From positions 1 to 11,131 of the forward strand of contig CAMUZC010000054.1 of the NCBI GenBank assembly GCA_947165105.1: 11,131 nucleotides of DNA, given 5' to 3'. This document shows, piece after piece, positions 1 to 9,200 of the stretch. This DNA is from an uncultured Lachnospiraceae bacterium. Lineage in GTDB: Bacteria; Bacillota_A; Clostridia; TANB77; CAG-508. The translations under genes were made by a program, and so were the position numbers. Each line of letters starts with the position of its first letter. Within the stretch, counting starts at the first letter, position 1. A model generated the notes under the pieces. The model saw nothing but the letters and a program-made list of their open reading frames with translations. It was not told the origin of the DNA and searched no databases.

Positions 1-49
1 AATCCCCAATCCCCAATCCCCAATCCCCAATCCCCAATCCCCAATCCCC
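1..49. repeat. Left telomere, seven AATCCCC heptamers
   Basis: Seven perfect tandem copies of AATCCCC (C-rich strand, equal to CCCCAAT) begin at the first base. The array is the reverse complement of the right-end GGGGATT array, as expected for the two ends of a linear chromosome. The array stops at base 49, where the sequence changes to AT-rich flank (ATGTTTTTTT). A seven-base G4-type unit is typical of ciliates in general character, but it is not the classical 6- or 8-base ciliate unit. The native telomere may be longer than the part sequenced. Confidence 0.96.
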
Positions 50-225
50 ATGTTTTTTTAATTTCAAATTATAATTTAATTTAAATATTAATTAAATATT
101 AATAATTAAAAAATAAATAATATTAATTAATAAATTTAAATAATTTATTTTTTTATTATTTTTCTAATGGAATTAATAATATTATTTATTAAACATTTTA
201 AATAATATTTATTGAAGTTATTTCA
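50..225 (-). other. 3' flank / 3' UTR and left subtelomere
   Basis: These 176 bases lie between the stop codon and the left telomere. By hand count only about nine are G or C, far lower than in the coding region. I see no ORF, RNA gene or extended repeat. A TTAAATATTAAT 12-mer occurs twice back to back (81-92 and 92-103), which could be chance in such AT-rich DNA. The segment must contain the mRNA 3' end of the minus-strand gene. Confidence 0.8.
185..213 (-). promoter_or_regulatory. Candidate AATAAA poly(A) hexamers
   Basis: On the coding (minus) strand, AATAAA occurs at 213-208 and again at 190-185, about 12 and 35 bases after the stop codon. These match the canonical eukaryotic polyadenylation hexamer and sit at a sensible position. 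In DNA that is about 95% A+T such hexamers arise often by chance, so the assignment is weak. Confidence 0.25.
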
Positions 226-3200
226 TTATTCTAATTCATTTTGGTTTTCTAACAATAAATTTCCATCATCTGGTGATTTTGCTCCTGATTGAACAAATGA
301 TATTTTATTTACTTGATCCATAAGACCTTTATTTTTTGCATTAAAAGTAAAAATAATAACAACTAATATTATAATAATAACAAATAAAACAGCACTAATT
401 ATAATTATAACAACGACCTTAGTATTACTATTATCATCATCATCATTATCATTATCAGGATTACCTGGTTCATTAGTTTCTTTTATAATATATGTATTAT
501 AAGCTTCATATTCAGTTATAGGTCCATCTCTTATTTGGGCAATAACTTGGAAATAATTAAAAGAACGGCCATTTTTTTTATCTATTTTCACAGAGATTTC
601 ATCTTCTTTTGAATTGTTTTTTTTAATAACAGTAGATGGGGATTCAGTCAAAGCAATTGTTGTGAAATTTTCATTTTTATAATTATTTGATTCAACTCCC
701 TTAATAGAATATATTACTTCTACATTATCTTTATTAATTTTATTAAATTTGACAATATAATATTCTTTATTTGTTGTGTTGAGAACAATATTTGGTGAAT
801 TTTTTATTTGATATTCAAAGAATTTTTCCTTACTATCTGAATTCATATATTTAAATACATAATTATTTGATTGTATCTTTTCATTTGATGGTTTTTCTTT
901 TAAGAAAACATGAAGATATATATATTCGGCATCTTTTGGTTTTTTAAATGTTATAAATGTTTTTCCTCTTTCTGTTCTTTTCTCTTCTTCTTCTAATTCA
1001 AATTGATCGGTTTTTGTTCCTGGTGATTTATTAATTTTATAATCTATATTTTCACTATTAGTTGAAAATTGAATACGCATATATCCCGTTGAATTATCAA
1101 CCTTTAATCTATAATGATTAACTGTATTTTTATCATTTATTTTTCCATATTGGTAAAGTTTTTCTGTAACTACAACATCAGTATTTTCTTGCACAACAGC
1201 CAATTCTATTCTTGCACTTTTAATACTAAATTCTTTATTATTTTTTTCTAATGATAAATAAATAGTTGGATTATCTATACCAGTATCGAGATCTTTTGGG
1301 TTGAAAAATACTTGCCCAACTTGAATAGCAGGATCATATATTCCTATAATTGGGGAATTATCAAGATTAGGTTTTGATTCTTCATTTACTTTTATAAGAT
1401 AAATAGTTTTTTGAGAAATGACAGTTCCTCTAATATCAATTTGAGTAGAATTAATTTCTTCCATATTTTGATTATATTCTAAATCATGTAAAATAAAGAA
1501 TGCATTTACACTATTTTTAATATTATTTAATTTAGCATAATAATAAAAAGGAAAATCAGATTTTTTATAAATAATTTCATCAGTTTTTCCGAAATATATT
1601 TCATCTAAATTTAATTCAATACTTCTTAAATAATATTCTAAATAAAAAGCAAGTTTTGGCTTTTCCATCTGATTTTCTTCAGTTAATAATAAAATATTAT
1701 TATTATTTGATTCAAATTTATTATTTTCAATTATTAAATATGACTCTTCACCAGAAGGAATGGCCAATGATAATCTATCATCTCTTCCTCTTAAAGAATA
1801 TTTAGTATTTTCATTATTTTTAAAATAAATTTTTGAATCTCCATATAAAGATACAATATTTATAAAAAGAGGTTTAGTTGTTATGAATTTTAACGTCATA
1901 TAATTGTCATTATTAATTGAATAAAGTTGTATAGAACTTGGATTTGGACTTAATTCTGTATCAAAAGTTTTAAATGAAGTTATAAATTCGATAATATCAG
2001 GTTTATCTGATTCTACATTAACAAAGAAGTGCACACCCATCTGAGATAAAGTCAAAAAAATAAAATCAATATTATTTTTTTTTGTATCATAATTTGTTGC
2101 TCCTTCCAATGGTATATTTTTTTTTAATTCATCAACATTAAAGGTATCATAAATTTTAGAATCTATAAAATTTCCATACATATAAGTTAAAGCTGATGGT
2201 GATTGAGACCTTGAATATATCATTAAATCATATATAAAATCTAAATCTGCATAAATTACCATAAAGAGACATCTATAATTATTACTATTATCAATTTTTT
2301 CTGGTTTGCATAAAGTTTTTTGGTCTGAAGAAACTTTATAAATATTTATATCTTTTATAAAATGAACTCTTAATGAATAGGCAGTTCCATAAATTGATTC
2401 GTAATCTTCTGTATAAACTCCTATAATAAAAGAGAAACCATTTATATTTTCAACTTTTTTATCACGATATTTATCATTATTTAATATTTCTTTAATTTCA
2501 TTTTTAGATATTTCAAATATTGTATCATTTCTAAATTCTCTTTTATAATTATAATATTTGTCTATAGTTGGTCTTATTGGTTCAAAATTTATTAATAATA
2601 CAGCAGAATCTGATTGCCAATCAATTTGAATTCTATCTGCATCAAAAGGAATAGTAACTTCATAATATTCATACATTTTCTTATTTTTTATTTTCTCACG
2701 ATTTGTTAAAGATCCGACTACATATTGTTCTGGATCTAATGTAATTAATGGTTCAACTCCTCCACTTGAACTAGGAGTTAAACCTACTGTAATAGTGAGT
2801 GGATGGAATCTATATTGTTCATTAAGTTTACCTATAGCTGAGGATTTAAGAGAAATTAATAAATAGCATCCATTTTCACAATCTTTTGTTTCTGTATTTG
2901 AAAATATTATTTTTTTATTATAAAATTCATATTTTAAGGTACCATATTGTTTTCTAGGGAATGAAAATCCTCTCCATTTTGGAGCATTCTCATCTTGATC
3001 ATCTTTATCTTCTTCATCAAACTTAACAATTTTAGCGTATACTTCTCCACTACCTCTAGCAAAATCTAGAGTGATATAACCTTCATCATCTTTTCCTAGA
3101 ATAGTAAATACATTGAGCCATGAATCACCAGCAACATAATCTTGCCTGACAACACCTTTTGGAATATAATAAGGATTACCTCCTATTTGCTTTATAGTTA

Positions 3201-6200
3201 ATTCAAGAATAGGAGTATATGCTAACTTTTTTTGTACAATAATTGAAACAATTATATTACATATTTCATTTTCTCCACAGCTATCAGATATTTGTTCTCC
3301 ATGAAAAACAACAAGACTTTTAGAGAATTCTTCGCCCATAACAATCTGTTTACTATTAAGACTGATACTGTATTTATATTCGGCGGTGTTAATTACTTTC
3401 AAATAAATTTCAATATTTTTTTCTCTATTTGAAATTGGATATATATAGTCTATTCTAGAAATATTTTCGAAAATTACTTTGTGTGGGACTCCTTCTCCCA
3501 TTAATATTGGTTTTTGATAACTTGACTCTTTATTTTTTGTTATTTCTATTCCACTTATATATAACATACACATTTTATTTTTATAATCTGAAAGTTCAGT
3601 ATCTATGGCATTTATATAATAAGTAATAAATTCTTCATTATTATTAGAAATTATGTCTTGGCTATAAGTATCAATTCCTACTTCTTCATTATTTTCTCTT
3701 TTTACTCTAAATAAACAATTTAATGAGTAGAAATTTACTAAATATGAACTATCTTTTAAAATTCTACTATTATGAATTTTAACTATTTTTTTATTTTCTC
3801 CAACTCTAGTTGAAAATGGAATTAAATAATTAATTCCTTCATAAATTGTATTATTAAATTCCCCTTTTTCTCCTCTTGTTACTTTATATTCAATAATATA
3901 ATATGAATTTTCATTAGCAGTAATATCAACTATTATCTTTTTTAATCCACTATTTTCAGGTTCATATAAATGGACACTATAAAATATTTTATTTGCTAAA
4001 TAATATTTATTTGCAACTATTTCTTTATCATCATTTGTTAAATCAAATTTTACATCTCCACTAATAACTAAAGTATCGACATGTATTTTTGTAGCATCAT
4101 TTTCATAAGAAAAATCAATAATGTATTTAGTTTCTTGCCCTTTTAATATATATTGTGAAAAAGATTGGCCTTCACTTAAATATATTTCATCTTTATTCCC
4201 ATAAATAGACGTTTGGAATTTACAATATTCCCTTTCAGAACCCAATTCAGTTAAATCTTCACATTTTACAATCATAATATATTGAGTTTTATCTATTGGA
4301 GAATTATTTTTTTCTGTTTCTTTATTATGCCAACTTGAAATACTATTAATTTCATTTATTTTAGTAACTTCATCTGTTTTACTAAAATCAAAATTACATA
4401 TAGGATAATCAGTACATTTATATATATACATTACTGGTAAACCTTCTGATGAAATCATATTATATATTATATCATTTGAATCTGATTTTAAATTTGCGCC
4501 ATTGAAAAAAACATAACTTCCTTTTGGTATAATTCTTGGATAAATAGTTCCACTTAATTGTGGTGCATACAAATTAAATAATCCTTCTTTATTTACAACT
4601 GGTTGAGTTAATTGTAAAGAATAAGCAAGATCTTCAATATTAAATTCATATGGATCTGGTAATTCAATACATATATACTTTTTCTTATTACTTTCTTCAT
4701 ATGTATGCACATATGAAAAATGTCCTTTAGTTGTTGTCTCTTCATTTATTATATTATCAATATTATCACCTCTGAAGCTTATTTTTGTAGCAGTATTATA
4801 AAACATACCAACTAAATAATAAATATTATTTTTATCATTGATTTCGGGTAATAAATAACATTCTTTTTCTAAAACTTTTTTTTTTAAATATCCTGTAAAT
4901 TGATAGCTATTTGCTTTTAATACATTTTTTTCAGATTTTCCATCTTCTTCAGTTATTTTACTTCCAACAGATATATAATCACCTTCTTGAGCTGAAACAG
5001 TTAATTGGAAATAATTATGATTTTGTATTTTGCTAGTTATTGCTGCTCCTGTTCTGAATTTATATTGATTACAAGCTATTCCAATACAATTCTCTAATTT
5101 TATATTTATTTCTTTTCCACCATTTGCATATAATGTTATAGTTTGACCTTTATTTTCTTGAGTGGTTAAATCATTTTTTATAGAAAATACCATTTCTGTA
5201 TTTTTTTCATTTACATAATAATTATAATTAAAAGCTGATGATTCAATTACTACATATTTATATCCAATAAATTCAATTAAATAATCACATTTTTCATCTT
5301 CATCAATCTGACATTCTATAGTTGCATATAAATTACTATCTTTTAATTCTTCATTTTTTATCCATATATCAACTGAATTTTCGACTCCTGTTTGAACTAA
5401 TTGGATTCTATTCTCTTTTGCATCTTGATTATCTGGAGAAATATATATAATTTTATTTTTATTATCTTTTTCTTTTAAATTAGTGATTTTAACTTTAATA
5501 TAATTTGGAATTTCTTGTCCTTTTGGAAATTCTATTTGATAATTTTGTTTTTGTGGGGCATTATTTGCATTCATTCTTATTTGTCTAATGTCTTCATTAT
5601 AACTTCTTTTTATAACTTTCTCATATGGTTCAACTAATTCTTCTGGTTTAACCTCTGGAAACTCTTGATCTTCAAAAACTTGTATAGGTTTATATAATAA
5701 ATATTCTTTTATATGTTGGAATTCAACTTTAGACATTACTTTAATATATGCTATTTGTTTCTCTTTTGGTACAGAAAAAGATAAAGTAATATTATCTCCA
5801 TCAATTTCAGGATTATCTATTTCTATAACATATCCAGGTGATTCAGAAATAGCTAAAGTCTCTTCTATTTCAGCTGGAATTAAAGTCTCCTTATATACAG
5901 CTTTTATATAATAATTTACATTATATTGTTCAACGGGTTTAAAGCTTATTTTAAATGTTTTTTTGTTATTAGCTTCGTCAGGAACTACTGTGTAACTCAA
6001 ATTATCCATTTTTTGAGGGAAAAAATAAAAACTATCTTCTCCTTTTCCGTTCATATATTTAAAAACATAATTACTCAATTGATTATCTATTTCATTTTCT
6101 TTATCATAATAAACAACTAAATAAACATATTTTTGATTTATTAAAATATTTTCATCTACTTCAAAAGTCATAATATATCTTCCATTTAAAAATTTCTTTT

Positions 6201-9200
6201 CTGCATCAATTGTATTATTTAAATCTTTATCATAGGCTACATTCCATTTAATTAAATCATTATTAGAAGAAAATTCTATATTCATATATTTATTATCATA
6301 ATTAGTTCTTAATTTATATATATATGTACCATTAATAAGTTTTTTACTATGAGATAATTTACCATTGAGATAGACATATTCAGGTACACAAAAATCTTGC
6401 TCACTTTCACTTTGTTCTCTTAATATACTTACTTCCAAGCCTATTCCATTATTATTCATAACTTTTTGTTCTTGCATTTCAAGATTGAAAAATAAATAAG
6501 GATTATTTTCTAAATTATATTTAGCAATATCTTCAGCACTTAAAAATAATGTTCCAAAAGCACCATCAAATGCTCCAGATATTGAATTATCACTAGTTGG
6601 TCTTTTATGTGGATTAATTCTAGCTTCTAATGCTTCTTCTTCAGATATAACTTTTCCCCATATATTAAGTAATGGTTTCTCATATTCTAATTTAAAATCT
6701 TTATCTAAATAATAATTGTAAAAAGTGAAACTAATAGAAATATCTTTATCAGTTAATTTTGCAAAGAAACTTAATGGGAAAATTGCTTCTCTATAATTAA
6801 TTTCTGTTGCTCTTCCAACTTTAAGTTGATCAATATTATAATTAGAATTTCTAGGATAAAAAGTAACATAAAAAACGAATCCTGATTCATCTATTTCAAA
6901 CATAGAAAAAGTTGTTGATTGTGCTACTAATTTTGAAAATTTAAGTTCACTGTTTGAAACACCTGAGGTTAAAGTTAATCTATCTTCAAATCCACCCAAG
7001 AAATAAGTTTGCTCAGGTTTTCCATCTATTTCCCAATAGAAATAACCATGTCCAGAAATACATACTATATTTATTAATAAATCTCTAGTAGTTTCAAAAT
7101 TAAAAAAAATTTTTTTATCTTTGATTGCAAAAACTTGAGGAGTACTTGGATTTGGAACAAATGTTTGCTCTTCATTATATGAATAGATAGAGGATAAAAC
7201 TTCAATGATTGAATCTTGAGTTACTTCTACTAAAAATAAAAGACTTTTATCTTTTTCTATACCTTGATAATAAAGATATTTCCTTCCACTTGCTGATGAA
7301 TATTGATCATCAGGGTTTTTCATTGTATCAACAATAAATTGCATATCATTTTTTTCAATTCTTTCAGAATCAATTATACTTCCAATAAATCTTACTTGAA
7401 GATTTTCCATTTGAGCTCTTGGATAAACAATAAGATTTTTACCTGCATCACCTTCATCAAAAATTACAGCAAATAAACATGAATATTTATCATCAGCTCC
7501 TTTTGATAGAGGATGGCATTGTACTTTTTGATCACTTCTTATATGTATTATTTCAATTACTTCTCTATCAAATGGATTTTCTCCTGTATATATAGGAGGC
7601 ATAAAAATTTTAAATGCATACATAGAAGTATATAAAGTATCAAGAACATTGGTCCATAAACCTAAAGTTAGATCAACATTTCTAATAGAATTTTCTAAAT
7701 CCATCTTATGAACCATATTTGCTTTTTTAATAATATCTTCTTTTGAGAGTCTATATACAGTATCATGTCCTATAGTTTCAAATTTAAAATCACAATTTTC
7801 TTTATCTGGCCTTTTTGTTCCAATATTAATACAAAATGAAGGTTTATCAGCTTGCCAATCAATAATAATATGATCAGATTCATAAGGTAATGTTACTTGG
7901 TAAAATGTCAAAATTTGATCTGTTGAATTAAATAAATTTCCTAAAACAAATTGATTTACTTTCATTTTAATTCTTGGAATTAAATAATCTGATAATTCAT
8001 ATCCTTCTGGCAAAATTCTTGGAGTTATAGTTATTCTATAAGGAATATAATTACCTTCTGTTTCTGAATTTTCTTCATAAACTGAACTTTCTACTGTTAT
8101 TAAAAGATAGCATCCATCTTCACAATCTTTAGTATCTTCTTTTGTTATTACTATTTTTTTAAGATATGTTCCATATGATAAAGATTCATCTTTAGTTGTT
8201 GGGAATTTATACATTCCTCTCCAATCTGCTTCGTTTTTATCTTGCACTTTATTTTTATCAACAATAGTAGCATAAATATATCCACTACCTCTTATATAAT
8301 CCATTGTAATATCTCCTGTTTCATCTTTGCCTAAATCTAAATAATAACGCTTTCTGACTGAACCAAATATAATATCTTGTTTAATAGCATTTTTTTCTAA
8401 ATAAATTGGTGCACCATTTACTTGATATATTGTTGTCTCTACTCTTCTATCTCTTGATGTACTTTTTAAATCTATATATACATCTATAGGACATACTTCA
8501 TCATCATATACACATTTCTCTTTTAACTGTTCTTTATTTATAACAATAATTTCATTTCTAAATATTTCTTTTGTTATAATATAATTATAATTATGTGACA
8601 CTTTAATATCAAAAGTACCTTTATCAAGTAAATTAAAATTAATAACAAGATCATTATTTATATCACTAACAAAATAAGTATATTTCATATAAGGGTATTC
8701 TTTTGTAAATAAATAATATTGTGGAACTCCTTCACTAACTGAAATAGTTCTTTCTGAACCTTCTGTTGAATTTGATAATTCTAAACCTGATACATATATC
8801 ATACATAATTTTTTATTATATTGGGAAGGATCATCACCAGTTATATCTATTCTAAATGTATAATCTTTTGTGTAATAGTATTCATCGGTGCTATTTATTA
8901 TAATTTGACTATAACTATCATGCATAGGAAAATATTCTTCTTTTGGAGTACCATCATCATTTGTACCGATTGTTCTTGATATAACAAATTGGCAATTTTG
9001 AGAATAAAAATTAATTAAAAAATCTGATCCTTGTTCATATTTTAAATTAGAAGTTTTAACATATTTCATATAATCAGCATCATCTCCAATATATATAGAT
9101 TGAACAAAATTAACTCCTGATTCTATTTCATTTACATTTTTTGATTCATCTCCTTCTATAACAATTTGATATGCAACAATATAAAATGAATTTTTTTGGG

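Noticed and set aside
1..49. The tandem heptamer as a CRISPR array or ordinary minisatellite.
   Set aside because: The units are 7 bases with no spacers, sit exactly at the molecule end, and are mirrored in inverted orientation at the other end. That is diagnostic of telomeres.
81..103. Back-to-back TTAAATATTAAT repeat as an origin or regulatory element.
   Set aside because: There are only two copies in an almost pure A/T segment, which is easily produced by chance, and no counterpart is seen in the other flank.
52..225. A small gene or structured RNA in the left flank.
   Set aside because: The segment is about 95% A+T with stop codons in every frame and no stable GC-containing stems.
5926..6120. 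A 64-codon open frame on the + strand inside the large gene.
   Set aside because: It lies wholly antisense to well-conserved ectodomain sequence, including the NYVFKYMN block, and its Phe/Ile-rich composition is what AT-rich antisense DNA gives by chance.
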